A DNA stretch of 64,000 nucleotides from Glycomyces harbinensis. GTDB lineage: Bacteria > Actinomycetota > Actinomycetes > Mycobacteriales > Micromonosporaceae. Shown here piece after piece: positions 42,240 to 52,200 of this stretch. The stretch lies in assembly GCF_900101745.1 (NCBI RefSeq), contig NZ_FNAD01000012.1, positions 1 to 64,000 on the forward strand. The letters run 5' to 3'. Position numbers and translations under genes: made by a program. Position 1 is the first letter of the stretch. Every line of letters starts with the position of its first letter. Under the pieces are notes generated by a model. It made no database searches, was not told where the DNA came from, and was given only the letters and a program-made list of their open reading frames with translations.

Positions 42240-43892
42240 TTAAGTAACCGTGCAGGTCACCGTCGGTGCCGTGCTGCTGCCGCTGGCGACGAAGCCCCAG
42301 GCGCTCCTGGTCTCGCCCGAGGCGACGGCCCCGTTCCAGCCCACGTCGTCGGCGGTCACCGACGCGCCCGAACTCGTCACCGCGGCGTTCCAGGAACTGG
42401 TGATCCGCTGACTGCCCGACCACGTCCAGGTGAGCCGCCAGCCGCTGATCGCGGCGCTGCCGGCGGTGACGTGCACGTTCCCCTGCCAGCCGCCGTTCCA
42501 GGTGCTCACCGCCTCGACCCGGGCCGTGCAGCCCGAGCCGCCCGGCGGCGGCGAGGTCGTCTCCTCCGGATCGGTGGTCTCCTCCGGCGGCGTGGTGGTC
42601 TCCTCCGGCTCGCCCGCGCCGAGCACCGGCGTCGTCCAGTTGCGCCACTGCGACAGGTTCGCCGACTTGTTCGGGTGCATGCTGATCACGGCGGGCGGGT
42701 TGCCGCTGCCCTTCAGGAACGTGTTGATGCTCTGCTGGAGCGGCGTCCGCCATTCGCTGCGGGTGGCGCAGTGCGTCCCGTCGGACACGTTCGAGTGATA
42801 CGAGATGTTGCCTGCCGCACCGAGCGCCTTGTAGACCTCCGCGCCGCCGAGCGCCGCGACCGCGCCCGAGCGCGCGCCGAGCCATTCGACGTGCGGGTTC
42901 TCCATGATGAACAGGCCGCGCGGCGCGACCATCCCGACCATCTCGTGGGTGTCGACCGGCAGTCCGGCCGGGTTCGAGGTGTACGCGCTGAACGCGTCGC
43001 CCAGCCACGGCTGCTCGCCGTAAGCGCTGCTCAGCGGCTGGGAACCGCTCTCCTGCGCGATCGAGCGGAGTGCCGGGGCACCGCCCGTGCCCGATTCGAT
43101 CGGCATCGTCAGGTCGACGCGCTGGTCGAACGCGCCCGCGACGAAGGCGCCCTTGCCGTACCGGGAGCACCCGGTGACGCCGGTCGAGTTGTTCAGGACG
43201 CTGCCGCCCGACTGCTCGATGACGTCGATGATGCGGCTGACGCCCCAGGCCTGGGCCATGAGGATGCCGGTCGTGCTGGTCGCGCCGTAGAGGGTGTAGA
43301 ACGCCCCCTGCTTGTTGCCGCGCCCCGTGCCCTCGGCGCCGACCGCGCCCGGGTCGTAGTTGATGACCGCGGTGCCGGTGCCCAGGATCGTGCTCGTGTC
43401 GGCGCCGAAGCCGCCGTAGACGATCACGGCCGGGAACGGCCCGCTGCCGCTCGGGAGCTGCACCGTCGCGGAGAAGCTCGTGGAGCGCCCGTTCGCCGAG
43501 ACGTTCACCGTGATCCGCGAGGAGGTCACGGTGCCCGAGACGCTCGTGGGCGCACCGGGCTTGTCGCCGTAGACGGTCCGCTCGGCCAGCTCCTTGATCT
43601 CCGAGCGCCGGCACTCCCACTCGTCCTGCGTGGTGATGCGGGAGCCGTTGATCTTCGTGAACGGGTCGGGGAGCAGCGAACTCGAGGCCCAGCTCCCGGG
43701 GACGGTGACATTGCAGTCCGCGCCGTCCCACTCCGAGGACGCCTGGACCTGCGCCTCGGCGCTGTGGATCCGGGGCGAGAGCGCCAGCGCCGCGGCGACG
43801 GCCACCGACGCGAGGGCGACGAGTGCGAACCGCAGTCGATGACGATGTCGGGAGCGCCCGGAGGCGGGTTCGGGCGCGATGGATGATGCCAT
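42240..43892 (-). CDS. Secreted glucuronoyl esterase (CE15) with C-terminal CBM2
   Basis: 550 residues. The signal peptide spans about 1-48 (Arg/His-rich start, long hydrophobic core, AEAQ). The CE15 domain has GCSRYGKG (Ser243), MPIESGTGG (Glu266) and DGTHC (His374), the complete triad; it cleaves ester bonds between lignin and glucuronoxylan. A Glu/Thr/Pro linker (about 418-440) joins a CBM2 (CTARVEAVSTWNGGWQGNV, then VGWNGAVASGETRS). The ATG at 43892 has AAGGAA upstream. The upstream gap carries two GAAACTTCC repeats. No terminator is seen before the repeat array. Confidence 0.92.
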   Translation of the reverse strand: MASSIAPEPASGRSRHRHRLRFALVALASVAVAAALALSPRIHSAEAQVQASSEWDGADCNVTVPGSWASSSLLPDPFTKINGSRITTQDEWECRRSEIKELAERTVYGDKPGAPTSVSGTVTSSRITVNVSANGRSTSFSATVQLPSGSGPFPAVIVYGGFGADTSTILGTGTAVINYDPGAVGAEGTGRGNKQGAFYTLYGATSTTGILMAQAWGVSRIIDVIEQSGGSVLNNSTGVTGCSRYGKGAFVAGAFDQRVDLTMPIESGTGGAPALRSIAQESGSQPLSSAYGEQPWLGDAFSAYTSNPAGLPVDTHEMVGMVAPRGLFIMENPHVEWLGARSGAVAALGGAEVYKALGAAGNISYHSNVSDGTHCATRSEWRTPLQQSINTFLKGSGNPPAVISMHPNKSANLSQWRNWTTPVLGAGEPEETTTPPEETTDPEETTSPPPGGSGCTARVEAVSTWNGGWQGNVHVTAGSAAISGWRLTWTWSGSQRITSSWNAAVTSSGASVTADDVGWNGAVASGETRSAWGFVASGSSTAPTVTCTVT

Positions 43893-43998
43893 GGCAGATT
43901 CCTTGTCTGACCAGGTGAGTCCATCATCGACGGTGTGGGGCGGCGCCCGCTCGGGAAGTCCCGGCGGGGCCGGCGTCAACGTTGAGACCACTCATGCC

Positions 43999-44019
43999 GA
44001 AACTTCCAATGAAACTTCC
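43999..44019. promoter_or_regulatory. Two GAAACTTCC direct repeats between esterase and fumarase genes
   Basis: GAAACTTCC at 43999-44007 and 44011-44019, 12 bases apart, i.e. about one helical turn, so a dimeric regulator would meet both on one face. They lie 107-127 bases before the esterase start. The rest of the 296-base gap shows nothing I can name. Confidence 0.45.
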
Positions 44020-44188
44020 GTGAGGGTAGTCAACAGAATACATTGACCAATATCGATACGCAATGCCGAGTTCGGGCCCCGCGAGATACGATCGTCACCG
44101 CGCGCGGACCGGCCCGCGCGGACGGCAGGCCGCCCCCGGGCGGTGATCGACCAGCGACCCCAGGGCCGCGCAACGGGCGGAGACGGCA

Positions 44189-45628
44189 TTGGGGCACAAG
44201 GACATCCCGATCGGCACCGGAGCGACCGGGACGCGGACCGAGACCGACGCGATCGGCGCGATCGACGTCCCCGCCGATCACTACTGGGGCGCCCAGACCC
44301 AGCGCTCCATCGTCCACTTCGACATCGGCGACGACCTCATGCCGCGCGCCCTCTACCACGCCTACGGCCTGGTCAAGAAGGCCGCCGCGCTCGTCAACGC
44401 CGAGGCCGGACGCCTCGAGCCCGACCTGGCCGACGCCGTCGTCCGGGCCGCCGACGAAGTCGCCTCGGGCGCCCTCGACGCCGAATTCCCGCTCCACGTC
44501 TGGCAGTCCGGCTCGGGCACCCAGTCCAACATGAACGTCAATGAGGTCATCGCCAACCGCGCCAGCCAGCTCCTCGGCGGCGAACTCGGCACCGGCCGCC
44601 TCGTCCACCCCAACGACCACGTCAACCTCGGCCAGTCCACCAACGACGGCTTCCCCACCGCCATGCACCTCGCGACCCTCCTCGCCGTCCGCGAGCGCAC
44701 CGTCCCGCAGGTCGAAGCCCTCGCCGACACCATCGGCCGCAAGGCCCGCGAATGGGTCGACGTGGTCAAGATCGGCCGCACCCACCTCCAGGACGCCACC
44801 CCGCTCACCGTCGGCCAGGAATGGTCCGGCTGGGAGTCCCAGCTCCGCGACGCCCTCGCCCGGCTCGACCAGTCCCTCCAGGCCGTCGGCGCGCTCGCCG
44901 TGGGCGGCACCGCCGTCGGCACCGGCATCAACGCCCCCGACGGCTTCGGCGACGCCGTCGCCCTCAAGCTCACCGAACTCACCGGGACGGCGCTCATCAG
45001 CGCCCCCAACAAGTTCGCCGCACTCGGCTCGCTCGACGGCATGGTCGCCGTCAGCGCCGGCCTCCGCGGCGTCGCCGTGGCGCTCATGAAGGCCGCCAAC
45101 GACATGCGCTGGCTCGCCTCCGGTCCGCGCGCGGGCCTGCACGAGTTGCGCCTGCCCGAGAACGAGCCGGGCTCCTCGATCATGCCCGGCAAGGTGAACC
45201 CGACCCAGCAGGAGGCGACCGTCATGGTCTGCCTCCAGGTCATCGGCGAGGACGCGATCGTGGCCGCCGCCGGCTCCCAGGGCACCTTCCAGCTCAACAC
45301 CATGCGGCCCATCGTCATCGCCAACGTGCTCCACTCCGCGCGGCTCCTCGGCGACGCCGCCGGGCATCTGCGCGTCCACAGCGTCGAGGGCATCGAGCTC
45401 GACCGCGACCGCATCGCCTCGCACGTGGACCGCTCGCTCATGCTCGTGACCGCGCTCAGCCCGCACATCGGCTACGACCGGGCCGCCGCGATCGCCCACA
45501 AGGCCGACCACGAGGGCACCACCCTCAGGGAGGCCGCGATCGCCCTCGGCGTCGAGGCCGCCGACTTCGACCGGATCGTCGACCCCGCCACCATGGTCGG
45601 CGACCCCCGCCGCGATCTCGGTCTATGA
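44189..45628 (+). CDS. fumC: Fumarate hydratase class II
   Basis: 479 residues, normal for class II fumarase. The superfamily signature GSSIMPGKVNPTQ is at 328-340 (Ser/Lys catalytic loop), with SGSGTQSNMNVNEV near 110 and GRTHLQDATP near 195. It interconverts fumarate and malate in the TCA cycle. The TTG at 44189 with GGCGGAG upstream is the best available start, giving MGHKDIPIG; no ATG or GTG lies nearer to the conserved N-terminus. An SDR gene follows 27 bases later on the same strand. Confidence 0.95.
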   Translation: MGHKDIPIGTGATGTRTETDAIGAIDVPADHYWGAQTQRSIVHFDIGDDLMPRALYHAYGLVKKAAALVNAEAGRLEPDLADAVVRAADEVASGALDAEFPLHVWQSGSGTQSNMNVNEVIANRASQLLGGELGTGRLVHPNDHVNLGQSTNDGFPTAMHLATLLAVRERTVPQVEALADTIGRKAREWVDVVKIGRTHLQDATPLTVGQEWSGWESQLRDALARLDQSLQAVGALAVGGTAVGTGINAPDGFGDAVALKLTELTGTALISAPNKFAALGSLDGMVAVSAGLRGVAVALMKAANDMRWLASGPRAGLHELRLPENEPGSSIMPGKVNPTQQEATVMVCLQVIGEDAIVAAAGSQGTFQLNTMRPIVIANVLHSARLLGDAAGHLRVHSVEGIELDRDRIASHVDRSLMLVTALSPHIGYDRAAAIAHKADHEGTTLREAAIALGVEAADFDRIVDPATMVGDPRRDLGL

Positions 45629-45655
45629 GCCGGACCTCCCGGGTAGCGTGAACCC

Positions 45656-46453
45656 ATGATCGCGATCGACCTCGACGGCAGGACCGCACTCGTCACCGGC
45701 TCGACCCAGGGGATCGGCGCCGCCATCGCCAGACAGCTCGCGCTCGCGGGCGCCAGGGTCGGCGTCAACGGCCGCAGCCCCGACAAGGTCGACGCCGCCG
45801 TCGCGCAGTTCACCGCCGAGACCGGCGCGGACCGGTTCTTCGCCGCCCCCGGCGACCTCGCCGCCGAGGAGGGCGAGGCGCGCCTGGCCGAGGCCCTCCC
45901 CGCCGTCGACATCCTCGTCAACAACCTCGGGATCTTCGGCGCCCAGCCCGCCCTGGAGATCACCGACGACCAGTGGCGCCGCTACTTCGAGGTCAACGTC
46001 CTCGCCGCGGTGCGCCTCATCCGCCGCCACCTGCCGGGCATGACCGACCGGGGCTGGGGCCGGGTCCTCAACATCGCCAGCGACTCGGCGATCGTGATCC
46101 CCGAGGAGATGATCCACTACGGCACCAGCAAGACCGCGCTCCTGGCGGTCTCGCGCGGCTTCGCCAAGCAGGCCGCCGGCACCGGCGTCACCGTCAACGC
46201 CGTGATCGCCGGACCGACCCACACCGGCGGCGTCGAGGAGTTCGTCTACCAGCTCGTCGACCGCTCCCTGCCGTGGGACGAGGCGCAGCGCGAGTTCATG
46301 CGCGAGCACCGGCCGCAGTCGCTGCTGCACCGCCTCATCGAGCCCGAGGAGATCGCGAACCTCGTGACCTACCTCAGCTCGCCGCTGGCCTCGGCCACCA
46401 CGGGCGCGGCCGTCCGCGTCGACGGCGGCTACGTCGACTCGATCATTCCCTGA
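45656..46453 (+). CDS. Short-chain dehydrogenase/reductase
   Basis: 265 residues. TGSTQGIG (14-21), NNLG (89-92), catalytic Ser142, Tyr155 and Lys159 (YGTSK). NGRSPDK after beta-2 suggests NADP(H) preference. The C-terminal half has an insertion around VEEFVYQLVDRSLPWDEAQ found in a subgroup of actinobacterial SDRs; the reaction is unknown. The ATG at 45656 has no ribosome site but TAGCGT lies 8 bases upstream, suggesting a leaderless start or coupling to fumC. Confidence 0.88.
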   Translation: MIAIDLDGRTALVTGSTQGIGAAIARQLALAGARVGVNGRSPDKVDAAVAQFTAETGADRFFAAPGDLAAEEGEARLAEALPAVDILVNNLGIFGAQPALEITDDQWRRYFEVNVLAAVRLIRRHLPGMTDRGWGRVLNIASDSAIVIPEEMIHYGTSKTALLAVSRGFAKQAAGTGVTVNAVIAGPTHTGGVEEFVYQLVDRSLPWDEAQREFMREHRPQSLLHRLIEPEEIANLVTYLSSPLASATTGAAVRVDGGYVDSIIP

Positions 46454-46523
46454 CGTTCCTTTCGCGCGCTATACCTGAAGTGGGACTCGCCCTGGGCCCC
46501 TTCACGCCTGCCCGAAGGACCCC

Positions 46524-47009
46524 ATGAACGACGACGTTCACGAGCCCGCCCTCGCCGACCTCCCCGCCTCGACCAGGGCCGCCGTGCTCACCCTCGCGGG
46601 ACTGTGCGGCCTCGGCCTGCTCGGGTCCTCCGCACTCGCCTTCGGCATGATCGGCCTCGCCCAGCTCAGGGCCTCCGGCGCGGGCGTGCCCGACGGCGCC
46701 GGCGCGGCCCTGTTCCGCTTCGCGGCCGGTTCGGCGGCGTTCGCGCTCTGCCGCGGCGCGTTCGCCGCGATGATCATGCGGCGCAGCCGCCTCGCCCGCA
46801 CGCTCGCCGGGCTCCTCGAAGCCGCCGCCATCGCCCTCGGCCTCCTGTCCTGGCACGGCGGCCCCGGATACGACGGTCCCCGGCTCGGCGACCACACGCT
46901 CCCGGCCGAGATCACCATGTGGTTCGGCGCCACCGCGGGCCTCGCCGTCTCGCTCGCGATCATCGTTTTCCTGTGGAGCCGCGCCTCCGAGGCCTGGTGC
47001 GACCGCTGA
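46524..47009 (+). CDS. Small integral membrane protein, unknown
   Basis: 161 residues with about four membrane helices: VLTLAGLCGLGLLGSSALAF, RFAAGSAAFALCRGAF, LAGLLEAAAIALGLL and GLAVSLAIIVFLW. No catalytic motif is seen and I do not recognise the family. GAAGGA lies 7 bases before the ATG at 46524. It is probably co-directional with but independent of its neighbours. Confidence 0.7.
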   Translation: MNDDVHEPALADLPASTRAAVLTLAGLCGLGLLGSSALAFGMIGLAQLRASGAGVPDGAGAALFRFAAGSAAFALCRGAFAAMIMRRSRLARTLAGLLEAAAIALGLLSWHGGPGYDGPRLGDHTLPAEITMWFGATAGLAVSLAIIVFLWSRASEAWCDR

Positions 47010-47092
47010 CACCGCCAGGCAGGTGCTTGAAACGGCTGTTCCCCGGGTAACCCCGACGGGCCGAATGCAGACGAGCCCTCCGAGGAGGCCCC

Positions 47093-48304
47093 ATGCCCGC
47101 CGAGGCGACCGGCGCCGACCGCAGCGAACCCGAAACACCCCTGGCGGACTCGAAGTCGGAGGCCTCCGTGAACGGCCACCGCCGGGTGTCACCGCTCGAA
47201 CTGTTCTACGACCTCGTGTTCGTGCTGGCCATGGCCCAGCTGACCCACCACCTGGTCGCCTACCTGACCTGGAGGGGCGCCGCCGAGACCCTCGTGCTCA
47301 CGGTCGCCGTGTGCGGGGTCTGGGCGTCCACCGGCTTCAACGTGTCCCTCATGGACATCCAGGCCTCCTGGACCCGCCTCATCGCGGTCGGGGCCATGGG
47401 CCTGAGCCTGTTCATGAACTCGGCGATCGGCAGCGCCTTCGGCGACGGCTCGTGGCTGTTCACCGCCGCCATGCTCGCCGCCCTCGCGGGACCGGCGGTC
47501 ATCGCCGCACTGCACGGGCCCTCGGCGCCGATGCGCAAGCACTTCGTGCGCCAGCTCCTGTGGCTCGCCGCCAGCGCGCCGCTGTGGCTGATCGGCGCGG
47601 CCGTGCCCTCGGAGCCGCGCCTGTGGCTGTGGGCGGCGGCGGCGGCGATCAACGTCACCGGCGCGTGGACCGCGCACCCGCTCCCGGGCGACGCCCTGGA
47701 CTCCGAGCGGATGCCGTTCGACTCCGCCCACTTCCTGGAACGCCTGCGGCTGTTCCTGATCATCCTGATGGGCGAGACCGTCCTGTCGCTCGGTTCGGTG
47801 ATCGCCGAGCAGCCGAACGAGCCGGTCACGCTCATCGCCGCCCTCGGGACGTTCATCGCGCTGGTCGGCCTGTGGTTCGCGTACTTCGGGCGCGGCGAGC
47901 GGATCGCGGTGGGCCACGCCGCGGCGACCGACGACCCGATCCGGGCCGTCCACCTGGGCATCAACATGACGTATGTCGTGCTCGCCGGACTGATCGCCTT
48001 CGCCGCCGGCAGCGAGCTGCTCATCGTGCACGCCGCCGAGTCCCGCGCGGGGGTGGGCGGCGTGCTCCTCCTGGGCGGTCCGGCCCTGTACCTGCTCGCG
48101 CAGGCGGTCTACTTCCGGCTCACGGCCGACACCGACTGGCGCCCCAGGGCTTTCGGCGGGCTGCTCCTCGCCGCCGCGGCCGTCGCCGCGCCGTGGACGC
48201 CGCCGCTCGCGGTGATCGGCGTGCTCGTGCTCATCACGACCGCTCTGGCGGTGCGGCTGACGGGGGAGCGGAACTGGCGCCCCGAGGCCGACCGCGCCAT
48301 CTGA
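47093..48304 (+). CDS. Low temperature requirement protein A (LtrA) family membrane protein
   Basis: 403 residues, about ten to twelve membrane helices after a 30-residue soluble N-terminus. The family motif SPLELFYDLVFVLAMAQL is at about 32-50, and LRLFLIILMGETVLSLG near 220. LtrA was named from a Listeria mutant that fails to grow in the cold; the biochemical role is unknown. GAGGAGG lies 5 bases before the ATG at 47093. It ends 6 bases from the convergent AraC gene. Confidence 0.9.
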   Translation: MPAEATGADRSEPETPLADSKSEASVNGHRRVSPLELFYDLVFVLAMAQLTHHLVAYLTWRGAAETLVLTVAVCGVWASTGFNVSLMDIQASWTRLIAVGAMGLSLFMNSAIGSAFGDGSWLFTAAMLAALAGPAVIAALHGPSAPMRKHFVRQLLWLAASAPLWLIGAAVPSEPRLWLWAAAAAINVTGAWTAHPLPGDALDSERMPFDSAHFLERLRLFLIILMGETVLSLGSVIAEQPNEPVTLIAALGTFIALVGLWFAYFGRGERIAVGHAAATDDPIRAVHLGINMTYVVLAGLIAFAAGSELLIVHAAESRAGVGGVLLLGGPALYLLAQAVYFRLTADTDWRPRAFGGLLLAAAAVAAPWTPPLAVIGVLVLITTALAVRLTGERNWRPEADRAI

Positions 48305-48309
48305 CCCGC

Positions 48310-49221
48310 TCAGCGCCCGCGGTACGCCGAGGGCGTCATGCCGTGCCGGCGCGTGAACTGGCGCGAGAAGTACATCGGGTCCTCGTAGCCGATGCGGCGC
48401 GCGACCGCCGCCACCGGCATCGCGGTCCCGTCCAGCAGCTCCCGGGCCTGCGCCATCCGCAGCTGCACCTGGAACTGGAGCGGCGAGACCCCCAGGTGCT
48501 CGCGGAACAGGGCGCTGAGCTGGGACGCGCTGAGCCCGCACATCGCCGCGAGCGCGCTCACGGCCGTGCGCTGGGGCGCGGTCGCGCGCAGGTGCTCGAC
48601 CGCCCGTTCGAGCGGGCTCAGGCTCGGGCCGGGCCCGCGGCGGCCCGTCGCGATCACCTGCGCCAGCGCGTGCCACGCCGCGCCCGCCGCCCTCGTGAAG
48701 CCCGCGACCGTGAGACCGGAGTCGAGGGCGTCGATGACCTGCGAGACCAGGCTCGCCACGGGCGCGGGATCGCGCAGGTGGGTCACCGGACCGCCCGCCG
48801 CGTCGAGTGCCGCCCTCGCGAGGTCGTCCGCGTCCGCGCCGGTGAAGTGGAACCACCACACCGTCCACGGATCGTCCTGGGCCGCACCGTAGGCGTGGGC
48901 GCGGTCGGCCGGGAGCAGGACCGCGCCGCCGCGCGACACCGCCGTGCGCACGTCGCCGACGCGGCACCACCCGGCGCCGCCGGTGCACACCAGCAGCAGG
49001 TGCTCGCGGGCGCCGCGCGGGCGCGAGCGTCCGTGCCGGGCCGCGTGCGGGAAGCACCCGGCGTCGGTGACGAGGAGCTTCCCGGTGACCGGGTGCCGCA
49101 GGGCCCTGGCGACGTCGGTGCGCGGCACCACGAGCATCCGCTGCCCCGCGAAGCCGTCGCGGATCGCGTCCGCATCCGGCTCGGCCGTCGTTTCGTCCAT
49201 GTCCTCCATTGAAACGCCCAT
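48310..49221 (-). CDS. AraC-family regulator of the divergent sugar operon
   Basis: 303 residues from the ATG at 49221. N-terminal cupin-like AraC-binding domain: HLLLVCTGGAGWCRVG, AVLLPADRAHAYGA, PWTVWWFHFTGA. C-terminal helix-turn-helix pair from about 215: ALAAMCGLSASQLSALFREHLGVS and VAAVARRIGYEDPMYFSRQF. It is divergent from the sugar operon, with 36 bases between starts, so it almost certainly controls it. The starts at 49221, 49209 and 49200 are all possible; GGAGG lies very close to the last. Confidence 0.88.
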   Translation of the reverse strand: MGVSMEDMDETTAEPDADAIRDGFAGQRMLVVPRTDVARALRHPVTGKLLVTDAGCFPHAARHGRSRPRGAREHLLLVCTGGAGWCRVGDVRTAVSRGGAVLLPADRAHAYGAAQDDPWTVWWFHFTGADADDLARAALDAAGGPVTHLRDPAPVASLVSQVIDALDSGLTVAGFTRAAGAAWHALAQVIATGRRGPGPSLSPLERAVEHLRATAPQRTAVSALAAMCGLSASQLSALFREHLGVSPLQFQVQLRMAQARELLDGTAMPVAAVARRIGYEDPMYFSRQFTRRHGMTPSAYRGR

Positions 49222-49250
49222 CGACAGGCGACGTCAAGGCGCCGTACGGT
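49221..49250 (+). promoter_or_regulatory. Leaderless promoter of the AraC-controlled sugar operon
   Basis: TCGACA (49221-49226), an 18-base spacer, TACGGT (49245-49250), then 7 bases to the ATG at 49258. The -35 box overlaps the AraC start codon region, so AraC binding here would affect both genes. Confidence 0.65.
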
Positions 49251-49257
49251 CGAGACC

Positions 49258-52200
49258 ATGTCCAGTGATGAGTCGAGGATCGTCCTACCGCAGGTGCCTG
49301 ACGCGCTCGCCGACCGGCCCGTGCGGGCCTGGCGCGAACCGGTCGCGATCGACGCCTACGAGCCCGCCGCCCCCGACCGGTACCCGGCCTACCTGGACCA
49401 GCGCGTCTACCAGGGCTCCTCGGGCGCGGTGTACCCGCTGCCGTTCATCGACGCGGTCGCCCGCGAGAAGGCCCCGCGGCAATGGGACGCGATCCACCTC
49501 GACAACGAGTACGTGCGGCTGATGATCCTCCCCGAACTCGGCGGCAGAATCCACATCGGACTCGACAAGACCCGCGGTCACGACTTCTTCTACCGCAACG
49601 ACGTCATCAAGCCCGCGCTCGTCGGCCTCGCCGGGCCGTGGGTCTCCGGCGGCGTCGAGTTCAACTGGCCCCAGCACCACCGGCCCGCGACCCACCTGCC
49701 GACCGAGACCGCGATCGAACACGACGACGACGGCGCGGTCACCGTCTGGTGCTCCGACCACGACCCGTTCGCGCGCATGCAGGGCATGCACGGCATCCGC
49801 CTGCGTCCCGGCAGCGCCCTCGTCGAGCTGCGCGGCCACCTCGTCAACCGCACCGACGACGTGCAGACCTTCCTGTGGTGGGCCAACGTCGCCGCGAAGG
49901 CGGGGGAGGACTACCAGTCGTTCTTTCCCACCGACGTGCGCACCGTCGCCGACCACGCCAAGCGCGCCACCAGCACCTTCCCTGCGGCCCAAGGCCGCTA
50001 CTACGGCGTCGACTACCCCGCGAACCGCACCGCCGACCGCCCTGACGGCGACCGCCTCGACTGGTACCGCAACATCCCCGTCCCCACCTCGTACATGTGC
50101 CTGGGCTCCGAGGACGACTTCTTCGGCGGCTACGACCACGGCGCCCGCGCCGGGTTCGTCCACTGGGCCGACCACCGCACCGCCCCCGGCAAGAAGCAGT
50201 GGACCTGGGGCAACGCCCCCTTCGGGTGGGCCTGGGACGCGCACCTCACCGACGACAACGGGCCCTATGTGGAGCTCATGGCCGGGGTCTTCACCGACAA
50301 CCAGCCCGACTTCGCGTTCCTCGGACCCGGTGAGACCAAGACGTTCTCGCAGTACTGGTATCCGATCCAGGACACCGGCCCGGTCCACCAGGCCACCCGC
50401 GAGGCCGCCGTGCGCCTCGACCTCGAAGCGGCCCAAGGCGAGACGCGCATCCGCATCGCCGCCGTCGTCACGGCCCCGCGGCCGGGCGCCCGCATCGTGC
50501 TGCGCGCCGAAGGGCGCGTCCTCCACGAGGCCGCCGCCGACCTCGCACCCGGCACGCCCTACCTCCACGAACTGCGCGTCCCCGGCCCGGTCGACCCGAC
50601 CGCCTGCGAACTCGCCGTCGATCACGGCGGCGACCGCCTCGTCACCTGGCGTCCCCGCGCCGAACCCGCCCCGGCCCCGGTCGAACCCGCGAGCGAACCG
50701 CCCGCTCCCGCCGACATCGCCTCCGCCGACGAGCTGTACCTCACCGGCCTCCACCTCGCCCAGTACCGGCACGCGACCCGCTCGCCCGAGCCGTACTGGG
50801 AAGAGGCCCTGCGCCGCGACCCCGGCGACGCCCGCTGCCACACCGCGCTCGCGGCCCGCCGCCAGCAGTCCGGACTCCTCGACGAGGCCGAACGCCACCT
50901 GCGGGCCGCCGTCGCCCGACTGACCAGCCGCAACCCCAACCCGCGCGACGGCGAGGCCCACTACCGGCTCGGCCTCGTCCTCGCCCGGCAGGGCCGCGAC
51001 GCGGAAGCCAAGGCCGCCTTCGGCACCGCGTCCTGGGACGCGGCCTGGGCCGACGCCGCCGCCCTCGCCGCCGCCCGCATCGACCTCGCCGCCGGACGCG
51101 ACGACGACGCGACCGCCGAACTCGACGCGCTCCTGGAGCGCGACCCGCACCACACGCAGGCCCGCAACCTCCGCGCCGTCGCCGCGCTCCGGTGCGGCGA
51201 CCGGGACCGCGCGGCCGCGATCGTCCGAGGCACCCTGCGCGGCAACCCGCTCGACGCCTGGGCCCGCGACCTCGCCGGGCGACTCGACCTCGACGCCGAC
51301 CCCACCGCCGACCCCACGATCGCGCTCGACGTCGCCCTCGAATACCGCGCGATCCGCGAGGACGGGGCCGCACTCGACTGCTTCCAGGCCGCCGCCCGAC
51401 TCCCTCCGGCGCCCGGCCAGGTCAACACCGCCCCGCTCGCATGGATCCACCGCGCCGACCTCGAACGCGAACGCGGCGACGAGGACGCCGTCGCCGCCTG
51501 CCTGCGCCGAGCCCGCGATCTCGACCGCACCTGGTGCTTCCCCTCCGCCGCCGACAACGACGCCCTGGCGCGCCTTCGGGAACGCCGACCGGACGACCCC
51601 GTCCTCGCGGGCCTCGCCGGGCACTGGCTCTACGCCGCGGGCCGACGCGACGAGGCGATCGCCGCGTGGACCGTCGCCGCCGCCACCGGCGACCCGGTGG
51701 TCCTGCGCAACCTCGGCGTCGCCGCCCACAACGTCCAAGGCGACCCCGAGGCCGCCGCCGAGCACTACCGCCGCGCCCGCAAGGCCGCACCCGACGACGC
51801 CCGGCTCCTGTTCGAAGCCGACCAGCTCGACGGGCGCCGCGGCGTCGACCCCGCCGCCCGACTCGCCGTCCTCGAAGCACATCGCGACCTGGTCGAGACC
51901 CGCGACGACCTCGCCGTCCAGTTCGCCGAACTCCTCACCGCCACCGGCCGCCCCGGCGAAGCGCTCGGCCTCCTCGCCTCCCGCGCGTTCCAGCCCTGGG
52001 AAGGCGGCGAGGGCCGCGTGCTCGCCGCCTGGGAGGACGCCCACCTCGCCCTGTCGGCCCGGGCCCTCGCCGCAGGGGACCCGCACCGCGCGGTCGACCA
52101 CGCCGCCGCCGCGCTCGCACCCGTCCCGAGCCTCGGCGAGGCCCGCCACCTCCTCGCCAACACCGCCGACCTGCACCTCGCGCTCGGCGACGCCCTCGCC

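Noticed and set aside
40656-43886. A ROK fusion protein of 1476 residues as a real product
   Set aside because: Everything after codon 400 is read antisense to genes with clear function and is Arg/Glu/Gly/Ala-rich; treated as loss of stop, not a domain fusion.
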